Shown here: positions 1-8,837 of the stretch, piece by piece
How the letters are laid out: every line of letters begins with the position of its first letter
Position numbering within the stretch: position 1 is the stretch's first letter
NCBI GenBank assembly: GCA_046328115.1
Contig: JAXLXE010000004.1
Location: 558,001-622,000, forward strand
DNA: 64,000 nucleotides
Direction: 5' to 3'
Source: JAXLXE01 sp046328115
Lineage (GTDB): Bacteria; Chloroflexota; UBA6077; JACCZL01
Notes under the pieces: model-generated
The model's database searches: none
What the model saw: the letters and a program-made list of their open reading frames with translations, nothing else
Told to the model about the DNA's origin: nothing
Program-made: the position numbers and the translations under genes

Positions 1-1266
1 TACAGGCTCGCTTGGACCCCGCTGCGGGGCGAGGGCGGCGAGTGAGGCGATCAAGCTCGCGTTGGTCTGGCCCCGGGCGACCGAGCCCTGCAAATGCGCC
101 ACCAGCGATACCGTTGAGATGATCGCGATAGTCGCCATCAGTGAGGCCGCGACGCGAACTGGTACGGGCGAGGGGAACGTCCTACCCACCCACAGCACCG
201 CGGCAGACACAGCGGCGGCCGAAACCGGAATCAGCGGAGCCACGTACCGGCCGTTGTTGGCGAGGGGAAGAAACTGGCCGTGGAATAGCGGCAGCAGCAG
301 CAGCGTCGTCACCAGGACGAAGGCGGGCAGGATCAGTCCGCGAAGCGCAACGAATGCGATGGCCGCTCCCAGCAAGATCAACCCGGCGCCGGCGGCCGCC
401 GGCGCGAACCACGGCAGTTGGTTGACGCGGTCATCGATGAGCCCTACCAACTCCGCGCCGAACGCGAACAACAGCCGCCAGAGCCACTCGGGGTAGAGCT
501 GCGGAGCGAACTGCTCGCCCCGATTGTAGCGGCTCTGCGAAAGCTGAGCCGCCGCGACTGAGGCCAACCCGCCCGTCTGGGCGTTGTGAACCATCAGCGG
601 GAGCAGCGGGACCAGGAAGGCGACAACGGCCAGATACGTGCCGGGCAACCGCAAGACCCCGGGGTGCCGGGTGAGCACGAACAGTCCCAGACCCACGACG
701 GGGCCGAGCGCCACCGGATGGCTCTGCAAGGCGACGCCTAGACACAGGCCGGCGAGCGTGAGCGCCCGCCAACTCATGATCCCGTCGCGCACACCGCGCA
801 TCACCAGCCAGGCTCCGAGCGTGGTAAACAGGGGTGTGGTGCAACCCGACCAGGCGATGTGGCTGTTGACCACTACGTGCACCGGATTCACGATGACGAG
901 CATCGCGGCCAGCGTCCCGCAAGTACGCGCGGCCCGAACTCCCCATACGCGCGGCACGCATTCACGCGCCAACAGATACGTGGACAGGACGGTCACGGTC
1001 CCGAGCGCCCAGGTGACCAGGCGTGGGCTCCATGGGCTAGGCCCGGCCAGGCCAAAGACCGCGGCCAACAAGTAGTTGAAAAGGGGTCCTATGTACGCGT
1101 CATCATTCGTGAGCGGGCGTGCGCCGTCACGAATGATCCGAAGCGCCACAAGCGCTTCATCGCCTTCGTCGGTGAACACCGGCACCTGCCACAACAAGGG
1201 CAAGCGAACCAATCCCGCCGCGAGCACTAACGCGATGACCAGCAGCAGTTCGCGCCCGTCGCCCAA
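1..1266 (-). CDS. Glycosyltransferase family 39/PMT-type membrane protein (3' end outside window)
   Basis: An open reading frame on the minus strand continues through base 1 without a stop, so the C-terminus lies outside the window. The translation is a polytopic membrane protein. A hydrophobic first helix is followed by a short loop with the acidic motif 'FTDEGDEA', the position where ArnT/PMT-type glycosyltransferases carry their catalytic acidic residues. Many Leu/Val/Ala-rich helices follow (for example 'LAGLCLGVALQSHPVALGP'). Such enzymes transfer sugars from polyprenyl-phosphate donors on the outer face of the membrane. The start is uncertain. No ATG is in frame; TTG at 1266 is one option, TTG at 1383 another, and the frame stays open upstream to about 1400. 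Family assignment is good, the acceptor is unknown. Confidence 0.72.
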   Translation of the reverse strand, partial: MGDGRELLLVIALVLAAGLVRLPLLWQVPVFTDEGDEALVALRIIRDGARPLTNDDAYIGPLFNYLLAAVFGLAGPSPWSPRLVTWALGTVTVLSTYLLARECVPRVWGVRAARTCGTLAAMLVIVNPVHVVVNSHIAWSGCTTPLFTTLGAWLVMRGVRDGIMSWRALTLAGLCLGVALQSHPVALGPVVGLGLFVLTRHPGVLRLPGTYLAVVAFLVPLLPLMVHNAQTGGLASVAAAQLSQSRYNRGEQFAPQLYPEWLWRLLFAFGAELVGLIDDRVNQLPWFAPAAAGAGLILLGAAIAFVALRGLILPAFVLVTTLLLLPLFHGQFLPLANNGRYVAPLIPVSAAAVSAAVLWVGRTFPSPVPVRVAASLMATIAIISTVSLVAHLQGSVARGQTNASLIASLAALAPQRGPSEPV

Positions 1267-1373
1267 CCAGCCAGGCCGCCGATCTGAAGCTATGCCGTGA
1301 TGCGGGTTATCTGGTGTCAGGAGTACCCCGTCGATGGGCGAACATGCCGCTGCATAACTCCCCGGCGGGCCCG

Positions 1374-1379
1374 AGTATA
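1374..1379 (-). promoter_or_regulatory. Extended -10 promoter element upstream of the glycosyltransferase
   Basis: The minus strand reads TGATATACT, an extended -10 (TGn followed by TATACT). It is the best promoter match in the gap between the beta-propeller gene and the membrane glycosyltransferase. No good -35 is visible at 16-18 bases. Its direction fits the glycosyltransferase. Confidence 0.35.
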
Positions 1380-1444
1380 TCAAGGGCGCTGTCCCGTCGC
1401 GTCACAACGCCGCTACACCGCGAGACAGGACGATGGCCGCGGGA

Positions 1445-2491
1445 TCATTTCATCGAAACCCGGACGACGGTGCCGCGACGGTCGCCACCCTGATGGCCGT
1501 GGTTCGATACGTACAGATCGCCATCGGGCCCCGTGACGATAGCAGTTGCCTGGTCCAACCCACTGGCAACTGTCTCACGCGTACCGTCAGCGGACACGCA
1601 GATCACCAGCCCCGCGTACTCCAGGACGCACATACGCGACGACCGGTCAAACGCGACACCGATCGGCAGCGCGAATCCGCCGGCTGCTTCACTCGCCTCA
1701 CCGGCAGGGCTCAGACGCGTGATCTTGCCCGGCACGTATTCGGCCACGTAGAGCAGGCCATCGGGCCCCGCGCTGATGCCGGTGAGTGCCCGATCCGAGG
1801 CGGGGTACTCGAGGACCCGGCTGGCTCGCCCGTCGAGCGTGACACGGGTGACCACGTCGTGGTTGCCATCCGTGAGATACAGGTCCTGACCCAGCGCGGC
1901 GAGTCCGTACGGCATGCCCGCCGGCACGTCAGCGCGCGGATCTTCGCGGCGCGCCCGGGCGGGACTGGTCAGGTTGAACCCGGTCAGATCCAGTATCCGC
2001 TCCATCGACCCCGACCGCGACAGTCTGAATACGCCGCTATCGTAGGCGCGGTCGCCCATGTCCCACCCACCGGACGCGGTCAGCAAATACAGATCGCCGG
2101 CGGCAACGGCGAGTCCGCTCGGGCCCACTTCCTCGCGCGCCGCGGTCACGATCGATGGCAGCCCATCCAGCAAGATCCGCTGCCCCGCGCCGGGGTCCAG
2201 AACCGTCAGTCGCCCGGTCTTGCCAAAGCGATGATTCCGCTTGCGCCCCAGGTCGATCTCGCCGGGGCCGCCGTTTCCGGCCTCCGCCACGTACAGCGCG
2301 CCGTCTGCTCCAAACGCGAGCCCGCGCGGATTGACCAGGCCGTCCGCCACGACAACCAGGCGGGACGGGTCCGGAGCGGGCGTGCCGGACCCGTCCCGAG
2401 CGGCGAATCCGCGAACGCTCGTGCCCACAGTGGGCTGACAGGCTGCCACCCAGATCGCCAGTACGACCATCGGCACCCACATCGGCGTCAT
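1445..2491 (-). CDS. ScyD/ScyE-like beta-propeller lipoprotein
   Basis: The protein has a hydrophobic leader ending in a lipobox ('AIWVAAC'), so it is probably a membrane-anchored lipoprotein. It continues as a propeller of repeated 'G..G.LYVAE' units ('GLAFGADGALYVAEAG', 'GPDGLLYVAEY', 'GPDGDLYVSNHG'). This matches the ScyD/ScyE family, named after scytonemin cluster proteins but widespread with unknown function. A longer frame opens at 2518 but would overlap the preceding gene, whose stop is at 2496. The ATG at 2491 follows that stop directly and keeps the whole leader, so it is preferred. It is probably co-transcribed with the upstream LLM oxidoreductase. Family call is good; role unknown. 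Confidence 0.75.
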   Translation of the reverse strand: MTPMWVPMVVLAIWVAACQPTVGTSVRGFAARDGSGTPAPDPSRLVVVADGLVNPRGLAFGADGALYVAEAGNGGPGEIDLGRKRNHRFGKTGRLTVLDPGAGQRILLDGLPSIVTAAREEVGPSGLAVAAGDLYLLTASGGWDMGDRAYDSGVFRLSRSGSMERILDLTGFNLTSPARARREDPRADVPAGMPYGLAALGQDLYLTDGNHDVVTRVTLDGRASRVLEYPASDRALTGISAGPDGLLYVAEYVPGKITRLSPAGEASEAAGGFALPIGVAFDRSSRMCVLEYAGLVICVSADGTRETVASGLDQATAIVTGPDGDLYVSNHGHQGGDRRGTVVRVSMK

Positions 2492-2495
2492 GCCC

Positions 2496-3548
2496 CTAGA
2501 GCGAGTCCACGATCGCACGGATCCGCTCTACGGTACGGGTAGCAGGCTCGTCGCCAACCGGGCTGATCTTGAGCATCGTGACCCCGGCTGCTTTGTAGGC
2601 CGCGACGCGGTCTCTGACAAAGCCGCGTGACCCGACCAGCGTGGTACGCTCAACGAGCGTCGCGGGGACGGCGGTCGCCGCCTGCTGTTGCCGCCCGGTG
2701 AGGTAAAGGTCCTGGATGAGGGCGGCCTCCTCGCGGTAGCCATACGCGGATGCCAGATCGTTGTAGAAGTTCTTCTCGCGAGCGCCCATCCCACCGATGT
2801 AGAGCGCAAGGTGCGGGCGCTCGAGGTCACGCAGTCCTTCGACTCCCTCGCCGATGGCGGTGAGCCCACCCGCGACTACCTCCAGAGGCGGCATACCCGG
2901 CGGTCGATCTGCCAGCCCACGCCGCAGGGCCTCGCCCCAGACGGCATCCGCTTTCTCCGGCAAGAAGAAGATTGGCAACCAGCCCTCGGCCTGGGCAGCG
3001 GTGAGCTCCACGCTGCGCGGCGCCAACGACGCGATGTAAATGGGGATCCGCGAACGTACCGGATGGCTCAGCAGCTTGAGCGGTTTTCCCAGCCCGGTTC
3101 CCTCGTTGAGCGGCAATGGCAGGGTGTAGTGACGGCCCTGGTAGCGGGTGACCTCGCGACGCCAGATGAGGCGGCAGATCTCCATGGTCTCGCGGATGCG
3201 GGCAACCGGGTGGTCGTAAACCACTCCGTGGAAGCCTTCGATCACCTGGGGACCAGAGGCACCCAGCCCGAGAATGGCGCGGCCATTGGAGACGAAGTCG
3301 AGCCCGGCCGCCGTCTGGGCGATCAAGGATGGCGTGCGCGTGTAGACCGGCAGGATACCGGCGCCAATCTCCATTCGGGTGGTACGCGCCGCGAGATAGC
3401 CCATGACCGTGGGCGAATCAAAGCCGTACGCCTCACCAACCCAGACGACATCTACGCCAGCCTGCTCGAGATCGCGGATGTGATCGGCCACACTGCTGAA
3501 GTCCTTGCCCGGCGCCGGCCGGAGCGACACCTGGGTACACAGCCGCAT
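2496..3548 (-). CDS. LLM-class flavin-dependent oxidoreductase (probably F420-dependent)
   Basis: This is a luciferase-like TIM-barrel protein of about 350 residues. It opens with 'VSLRPAPGKDFSSVADHIRD' and contains 'GVDVVWVGEAYGFDSP', 'LGLGASGPQVIEGFHG' and the C-terminal 'GSRGFVRDRVAAYKAAGVTML', all typical of F420-using LLM enzymes. The substrate cannot be read from sequence. The frame extends to 3572, but a strong Shine-Dalgarno (GAGGAGGAAAAGG) lies just before the ATG at 3548, which decides the start. The propeller lipoprotein follows within a few bases, suggesting a two-gene operon. It is transcribed divergently from the aminotransferase. Confidence 0.82.
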   Translation of the reverse strand: MRLCTQVSLRPAPGKDFSSVADHIRDLEQAGVDVVWVGEAYGFDSPTVMGYLAARTTRMEIGAGILPVYTRTPSLIAQTAAGLDFVSNGRAILGLGASGPQVIEGFHGVVYDHPVARIRETMEICRLIWRREVTRYQGRHYTLPLPLNEGTGLGKPLKLLSHPVRSRIPIYIASLAPRSVELTAAQAEGWLPIFFLPEKADAVWGEALRRGLADRPPGMPPLEVVAGGLTAIGEGVEGLRDLERPHLALYIGGMGAREKNFYNDLASAYGYREEAALIQDLYLTGRQQQAATAVPATLVERTTLVGSRGFVRDRVAAYKAAGVTMLKISPVGDEPATRTVERIRAIVDSL

Positions 3549-3646
3549 GACCTTTTCCTCCTCGACACGCACCTTTGCTCTAGCGTGTGGGCACCTGATG
3601 ATGCCACGCCATTGCGCTCAGCGTGGGTAGCTACCGGCCAGCATGC

Positions 3647-3652
3647 TACGAT
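3647..3652 (+). promoter_or_regulatory. Extended -10 element upstream of the aminotransferase
   Basis: The plus strand reads TGCTACGAT, an extended -10 (TGn + TACGAT), 43 bases before the aminotransferase ATG. It lies in the divergent gap between the LLM oxidoreductase and the aminotransferase. No convincing -35 is visible. Confidence 0.35.
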
Positions 3653-3695
3653 GCCGGTCGGTACTCGGCGCTTCGCCAGCCAGGGACAGAGACAG

Positions 3696-4991
3696 ATGAC
3701 TGCCACTCCGATCAACCCCGCCACCGCATCAGATCTCCTTGAGAAGGCCTACCGCTACTTCCCGGGCGGCGCGCTCGGCACGTTCCTGCCGCCGAAAGAC
3801 CTGGACTTCGTGGTGGCCAGGGGCGAGGCCGGCTACGTATTCGACGCGGCCGGTCGCAGGTATATCGACTACGTTCTCGCGTCCGGGCCGATGATTCTGG
3901 GGCACGGCCACCCGTCGATCGTGCAGGCGGTCACGGAGCAGGTAGGGCAGGGTACGTCGTACTATGGGCTGAACGCGCCAGCCATCGAGCTTGGAGAGGA
4001 GATCGTCAACGCGGTCCCCTCCGCTGAGAAGATCCGGTTGGTAGGCTCCGGCGCCGAGGCAACGTTCTACGCTCTGCGGCTGGCCAGAGCCCATACGGGA
4101 CGGAACAAGATCCTCAAATTCGAGGGCGCCTACCACGGCCACCACGACTACGTCATGTTTGGCGCCTACAAGTCCTCGGACACCTATCCGGTGGGCCTGC
4201 CGGACTCCGCGGGCATCCCGCCGGAGCTCCAGTCTGAGGTGCTGGTCGCGCCCTTCAACGACACCGACAAGACTGTGGAGATCATCGAGCAACACAGGGA
4301 CTCGCTGGCCGCGGTGATCATCGAGCCGCTGATGCGCGTGGTGAGCCCGAAACCAGAGTTCCTGACCGCCCTGCGCGAGGCAACGGCACGGGTGGGCGCG
4401 GTGCTCGTGTTCGATGAGGTAGTTACCGGATTCCGCCTGGCGTACGGGGGCGCCCAGGAGAAGTACGACATCATGCCGGACCTGACTTGCCTCGGGAAGA
4501 TCCTCGGCGGAGGACTGCCGCTGGCCGCGATCTGTGGCAAGGGAGAGATCATGGAGCACGCGAACGCCCGGCAGAAGGACGCTACCTACACGTACGTGAG
4601 CGGAACGCTCAACGGCAATCCTCTGTCCTCCGCGGCCGGGCTGGCCACGCTGCGCACCCTGAAGCAGCCCGGCGTGTACGACCGGCTGGAAGCCATTGGC
4701 GAGCGTGCACGGTCCGGACTGCGGGAGATCGTGGAGCGACGAGGCATTCCTGCCCAGGTGGTGGGTGAGGGCCCGCTCTACAATCTGGTCCTCACGGGCC
4801 AGGACATTGTCGACCACCGCTCGATCGAATCCGCGGACCGCCAGCTCACCACCAAGCTCGGCCATGAGTTGATGGAGCGCGGCATCTACATCAACCTAAT
4901 CGCGAAGGGCTACATGTCGCTGGTGCACACGGATGCTGACGTGGACCAGACGCTCCAGGTGTTCGACGACAGCCTGGCCGCGGTGAGCTGA
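3696..4991 (+). CDS. Class III PLP aminotransferase, glutamate-1-semialdehyde aminomutase-like
   Basis: This 431-residue fold-type I PLP enzyme has the phosphate-binding 'GSGAEATFYALRLARA', the 'FEGAYHGHHDYVM' block, the cofactor-binding Asp in 'FDEVVTGFR' and the Schiff-base lysine K268 in 'CLGKILGGGLPLAA'. These are close to HemL (glutamate-1-semialdehyde 2,1-aminomutase). The neighbours are transporters and oxidoreductases rather than tetrapyrrole genes, so it may act on another amino compound; many such proteins are annotated only as 'aspartate aminotransferase family'. The frame is open far upstream, but MTATPINPAT at 3696 gives the usual family length and follows a purine-rich stretch. 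An MFS gene follows 45 bases later. Confidence 0.82.
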   Translation: MTATPINPATASDLLEKAYRYFPGGALGTFLPPKDLDFVVARGEAGYVFDAAGRRYIDYVLASGPMILGHGHPSIVQAVTEQVGQGTSYYGLNAPAIELGEEIVNAVPSAEKIRLVGSGAEATFYALRLARAHTGRNKILKFEGAYHGHHDYVMFGAYKSSDTYPVGLPDSAGIPPELQSEVLVAPFNDTDKTVEIIEQHRDSLAAVIIEPLMRVVSPKPEFLTALREATARVGAVLVFDEVVTGFRLAYGGAQEKYDIMPDLTCLGKILGGGLPLAAICGKGEIMEHANARQKDATYTYVSGTLNGNPLSSAAGLATLRTLKQPGVYDRLEAIGERARSGLREIVERRGIPAQVVGEGPLYNLVLTGQDIVDHRSIESADRQLTTKLGHELMERGIYINLIAKGYMSLVHTDADVDQTLQVFDDSLAAVS

Positions 4992-5036
4992 CCTCTCAAC
5001 GGAATCCCCGGGTCCTCGCCGTCGATACCCCTGACG

Positions 5037-6251
5037 GTGAGTAGGTCAGTCCGTTCGGCGGCGTGGATCCGGTCCGGCCTCATCCCGGGCTGTCTCGCTT
5101 TCCTGGCCTTCGTCAGCCTCGGGCTGCCAGACGGCCTGATGGGCGTGGCATGGCCGTTCGTGCGTTCCACATTTGGTCTGCCGCTAGACGCGCTTGGGTT
5201 GCTGTTGGCCGTGGCAACCGCCGGCTACGCCGCCGCGGGAGCCCTTTCATCTCGTCTGACGGCCCGGCTGGGCGTGGGCACGCTGCTGGCGTGGAGTTGT
5301 CTCACAACGGCCGTGAGCCTGCTGGGCTACGCCGTGGCACCAGCCTGGTGGGCGGTGGTGGCGTGTGCCCTGCTTACGGGCGCGGGTGGTGGCGCGATCG
5401 ACGCGGGAATCAACCAGTATGCCGCGCGTCGATTCACGAGGCGCGGAGTGACCTGGCTCCACGCCTCGTTCGGGACCGGGGCGGCCATGGGTCCGGCGAT
5501 CATGACCACGACGATCGCGGCCGGGTACGGCTGGCAAGCGGGCTACGCATTGGTCGCATTCGGGCAGCTCATCCTGGCCGGCATCTTCGCCTGGGCGCGG
5601 CGTGCCTGGAGCGGGCCGGAAGAGGACGCGGGCACCGTGGCCGAGGCACAGTCCGGGGACGCGGCCAGCCGATCACGGCTGGCCGCGGTGCTGAGCGTGT
5701 CGCTGTTCTTCGCCTACACGGGACTTGAATCCGCCACCGGCCAGTGGTCGTTCACCTTCCTCACGGCTGGCCGCGGGGTGGAGATGCGCGAGGCGGGGCT
5801 CTGGGTGAGCGCGTTCTGGTTGGGACTGACCGCGGGACGAGTGCTGCTTGGCTTGATCGCCGATACGGTGCCGGCCACGCGGCTCATCAGAGCCTCCCTG
5901 GCGGGCGGGATGGTGGGCCTGGCCGCGGTCGCTCTCGCGCCGGTGGCCTGGCTCGCCGAGCTTGGCCTTGCAGTGGCCGGCTTCTCCTACGCGGCTGTAT
6001 TCCCGATGCTCATCGCTTCCACACCCACGCGCTTCGGGGCAAGCCAATCTGCCGCCGTCATTGGCTGGCAGGTGTCTGCCGCGGCCATTGGCTACGCGTT
6101 GGTGCCGGGGCTCGTTGGAGTGCTCGCTGAGCGACTCGGCGTCATGAGCATCGGCCTCGCACTGTTGACCGGCTGGGTCGCCACGATCGTCCTCTTCGAG
6201 GCCGGCGAATGGCGTGCGCCGACGGTCCCAACTGCAACCGGCATCGATTGA
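5037..6251 (+). CDS. MFS transporter
   Basis: The protein of 404 residues has twelve predicted hydrophobic helices. The family-typical first loop reads 'LGLPDGLMGVAWPFVRSTFG', and there are paired motifs 'RLTARLGVGTLL' and 'GLTAGRVLLGLIADTV' in the two halves. These indicate a major facilitator in the cytoplasmic membrane. The start is GTG at 5037 and no clear Shine-Dalgarno precedes it. The gene lies 45 bases after the aminotransferase on the same strand and may be co-transcribed, so it may move that enzyme's substrate or product. This is inferred from position only. Confidence 0.8.
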   Translation: MSRSVRSAAWIRSGLIPGCLAFLAFVSLGLPDGLMGVAWPFVRSTFGLPLDALGLLLAVATAGYAAAGALSSRLTARLGVGTLLAWSCLTTAVSLLGYAVAPAWWAVVACALLTGAGGGAIDAGINQYAARRFTRRGVTWLHASFGTGAAMGPAIMTTTIAAGYGWQAGYALVAFGQLILAGIFAWARRAWSGPEEDAGTVAEAQSGDAASRSRLAAVLSVSLFFAYTGLESATGQWSFTFLTAGRGVEMREAGLWVSAFWLGLTAGRVLLGLIADTVPATRLIRASLAGGMVGLAAVALAPVAWLAELGLAVAGFSYAAVFPMLIASTPTRFGASQSAAVIGWQVSAAAIGYALVPGLVGVLAERLGVMSIGLALLTGWVATIVLFEAGEWRAPTVPTATGID

Positions 6252-6375
6252 CAGGCTCGTGGCCCAACGATAGGATGCGGTGGCGGTCGGGCGTCGGCGC
6301 AAACATCCGACGATCGATTGCGACCGTCGATCGCCCCAAAACCGATTCTCTCAGTGGACTCAAAGGAGTACCGCT

Positions 6376-7752
6376 ATGCCCTCGATCCGAATGAGCCGCC
6401 GAAGCTTCCTGGCGGGGAGCACGGCCGCCGGCACCATGGCGTTACTGGCCGCGTGCGCAGGCCAGCAGACCGCGCCGATTCCGAAGGCTGTTGAACCGGC
6501 AAGCGCCGCGGCCCCGAAGCCGGCCGCGCCCGAGAAGCAAGCTGCCCCCGCTTCCCAGGGGACGATCACTGGCACATTCTGGTTCAACCAGCCGGTCCAG
6601 CAGGACGCGTTTCAGAAGATCATCGACCGTTTTCATCAGTCCCAGAGTCGGGTGAAGATGGACGTGATCCTCGTGCCGCAGACGGAGATCGGAACAAAGC
6701 TGGCCACCGCGATTGCCGGTGGCGAGCCGCCAGACGCTGTTCGGCTTGGCGGTCCGGCCATCAACGCGCTCTTCATCAACAACAAGCACGCCGCCGCGCT
6801 GGACGATTTCGACTCGAAGATCAGCACGTACGACTGGCACCCGGACGTGAAACGGATGGTCAGCCGCGACGGGAAGATGTACGCGATGCCGGTCAACTCC
6901 GGTGTCCAGGCACTGATCTGGAACAAGGATCTGTACCAGAAGGCTGGTCTGGACCCTGAGAAACCCCCCACCACACTGGCTCAGGTTCTGGAGTACGCGG
7001 CGAAGGTGGGGGCGAGCGGCGAAGGTCGCTGGGGCCACTACACCACGACGGCTCCAACGTTTCAGACCGGCGGCGACTACTTTCCCGCGGTGCTCTGGTC
7101 CTTTGGCGGCAAGGAGATCTCGGAGGACGGCAAGACGGTGGCGTTCAACTCCCCTGAGGGGGTGGAGGCGCTGCAGTGGTACAAGGATCTGGTGGACAAG
7201 AAGGGCGTGCCCGCCAAACAGATCAACGAGACCCAGATGCTCACCGACTACCTCACCGGTAGCGTGGGATCTATGGCAGCGTTCCCGGCTCTCCTGGCAC
7301 GAGTGTCCGAGGCGCCATTCAAGTCTGGCTCGGCGCCGTTCCCAGCCGGACCTAAGGGGAGCATTGCCCCACTCGGCTGCGGCACGATCATGGTCATGGC
7401 CAAGTCCAAGAACCCCACGGCCGGCTGGGAGTTCGCACGATTCATTGGGCTCGAGCCAGCGAACATGGCCTTCTGGAACATCAGCTTCGGGCAATTGCCA
7501 CCACGTCAGAGTGTGCGTGACCACGAATCCTGGAAAGAGTACGAAGCGAAGAACCCGCTGGTGCCCGCCTACCTGGAGGGTCAGAAATCAGCGCGGCTGT
7601 TCTACTACGGTCCCGGCTCGCAGGAGATCTCCACCGAAATGGGCAAGGCCGTGGAAGCCGTGGTGTTCGGCCAGAAAGCGCCCAAGCAGGCGCTTGACGA
7701 GGCCGCCAAGGCGAGTCAGGTGATCCTGGAGCGGGAATTGAAAAAGGGCTGA
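6376..7752 (+). CDS. Extracellular solute-binding lipoprotein, ABC sugar type (orphan)
   Basis: The N-terminus combines a twin-arginine-like motif and a lipobox ('SRRSFLAGS...ALLAACAG'), then an Ala/Pro/Lys-rich linker to about residue 55. The body is a family 1 binding protein: 'ITGTFWFNQPVQQDAFQKI', 'GGEPPDAVRL', 'MYAMPVNSGVQALIWNKDLY'. It should capture an oligosaccharide or related solute outside the membrane. The frame opens earlier, at 6280, but AAAGGAG at 6362-6368 points to the ATG at 6376. No permease or ATPase gene is adjacent; the next gene is a convergent LLM oxidoreductase. The partner transporter must be encoded elsewhere. Confidence 0.87.
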   Translation: MPSIRMSRRSFLAGSTAAGTMALLAACAGQQTAPIPKAVEPASAAAPKPAAPEKQAAPASQGTITGTFWFNQPVQQDAFQKIIDRFHQSQSRVKMDVILVPQTEIGTKLATAIAGGEPPDAVRLGGPAINALFINNKHAAALDDFDSKISTYDWHPDVKRMVSRDGKMYAMPVNSGVQALIWNKDLYQKAGLDPEKPPTTLAQVLEYAAKVGASGEGRWGHYTTTAPTFQTGGDYFPAVLWSFGGKEISEDGKTVAFNSPEGVEALQWYKDLVDKKGVPAKQINETQMLTDYLTGSVGSMAAFPALLARVSEAPFKSGSAPFPAGPKGSIAPLGCGTIMVMAKSKNPTAGWEFARFIGLEPANMAFWNISFGQLPPRQSVRDHESWKEYEAKNPLVPAYLEGQKSARLFYYGPGSQEISTEMGKAVEAVVFGQKAPKQALDEAAKASQVILERELKKG

Positions 7753-7774
7753 CGCTTGATGCGGAGCTTGACCG

Positions 7775-8731
7775 CTACCCCCGATCAAGCTCCGCCAGGA
7801 CTGGTGCGAACGCCTCCACCCCGGCCGTCGTGCTGGGGTTCAAGTAGACCTGCACGTGGGCCACGCCCTCGCCGGCGAACGCTCGGAGTCCCTCCGCGAT
7901 CTCCGCGGGCGAACCAGTAAGCGCCTCCACGCCCTCGACGATGCGCGCCGCCCCTAGGGGCTGACCCGTTCGTCCGACGGGGCTCACCAGCACGCCGATG
8001 TTGCGCTCGAGCGTGGCGGGATTTCGCCCAACATCTCGACAAGCAGCATCCACCATGTCGCGGAGCGGCCTCACCTGGTCAGCCCGGCTCTTGCCGAACA
8101 CCAGCCAGGCGTTCCACATGTCCGCGTACTTCGCGGTGAGGCGCAGCATGCGCTCGCCCCGCGTGCCGATCAGGATGGGTATCTCTCCGGCCCGTGGCCC
8201 GCGCGGCCTGAGCTCGCACTCCCGCGCGGAGTAGTAGGTGCCCTCGAAGTCGATCTCGCCCTTGCGGAGCAGCGTGTGGATGATGGTCAGCGCCTCTTCG
8301 AAGCGGCTGGCACGATGGTCATATGGCACGCCAAACGCCTGGTACTCCGGTTCGTGGTAGCCGGCCCCCATTCCGAGGATGAGACGGCCACCGCTGATCT
8401 CATCCACCGTCTCCGCCATCTTGGCAAGCAGCGACGGCCCGCGGAAGCCCGTGCAGATCACCGCGGTGCCTAACTCGACGCGCTTGGTGGCGGCAGCCAG
8501 GGCCGACAGCACGGACCAGCACTCCCAGGGCCCGCGCGGGTTGGCCGGATCGGCCTTGTTGATCAGGTGGTCCGGCAGCCAGACCGAATCAAAGCCCACG
8601 GCCTCGGCCATCTGCGCCATCGCCAGGAAGTCCGCCCAGCGCGGGTCCTTACCATCGTGCTGCCCCTCGTTCATGGGCAGGAACAGGCCCACCTTCAGCG
8701 GTCGGCGCCGGGCCGGAATCGACTCTGACAA
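7775..8731 (-). CDS. LLM-class F420-dependent oxidoreductase
   Basis: A TIM-barrel oxidoreductase of about 318 residues with 'AVGFDSVWLPDHL', 'LGTAVICTGFRGPSLLAKMAETVDEISGGRLILGMGAGYHEPEY' (shown as two adjoining blocks of the F420 LLM signature) and 'IPILIGTRGERMLRL'. The reaction is an unknown hydride transfer with F420 or FMN. An ATG-equivalent upstream at 8752 exists, but GGGAGGGA sits inside that extension about seven bases before TTG at 8731, which is therefore the likely start. It lies downstream of a ThDP enzyme on the same strand, separated by a strong hairpin. Confidence 0.8.
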   Translation of the reverse strand: MSESIPARRRPLKVGLFLPMNEGQHDGKDPRWADFLAMAQMAEAVGFDSVWLPDHLINKADPANPRGPWECWSVLSALAAATKRVELGTAVICTGFRGPSLLAKMAETVDEISGGRLILGMGAGYHEPEYQAFGVPYDHRASRFEEALTIIHTLLRKGEIDFEGTYYSARECELRPRGPRAGEIPILIGTRGERMLRLTAKYADMWNAWLVFGKSRADQVRPLRDMVDAACRDVGRNPATLERNIGVLVSPVGRTGQPLGAARIVEGVEALTGSPAEIAEGLRAFAGEGVAHVQVYLNPSTTAGVEAFAPVLAELDRG

Positions 8732-8781
8732 CTTGTCCCTCCCTGTGCACACGCGCGCTCCGCACCGCCGCCCATAACGCA

Positions 8782-8819
8782 GGGGCGCCCGCGGCCTCGA
8801 GGCAGGCCGCGGGCGCCCC
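8782..8819 (-). terminator. Perfect 16-bp hairpin after the ThDP enzyme
   Basis: The arms at 8782-8797 and 8804-8819 are perfect inverted repeats (16 bp, all but two pairs G:C) around a 6-base loop. It lies 19 bases past the stop of the ThDP enzyme on the minus strand. No T-tract follows, so it is either a GC-type terminator or a 3'-end stabilising hairpin. Confidence 0.6.
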
Positions 8820-8837
8820 GCTTCAAAATGGCGGAGC

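Noticed and set aside
3696..4991. Calling the aminotransferase hemL outright
   Set aside because: Motifs are close to HemL, but many class III aminotransferases share them and there is no tetrapyrrole context, so only a family call is supported.
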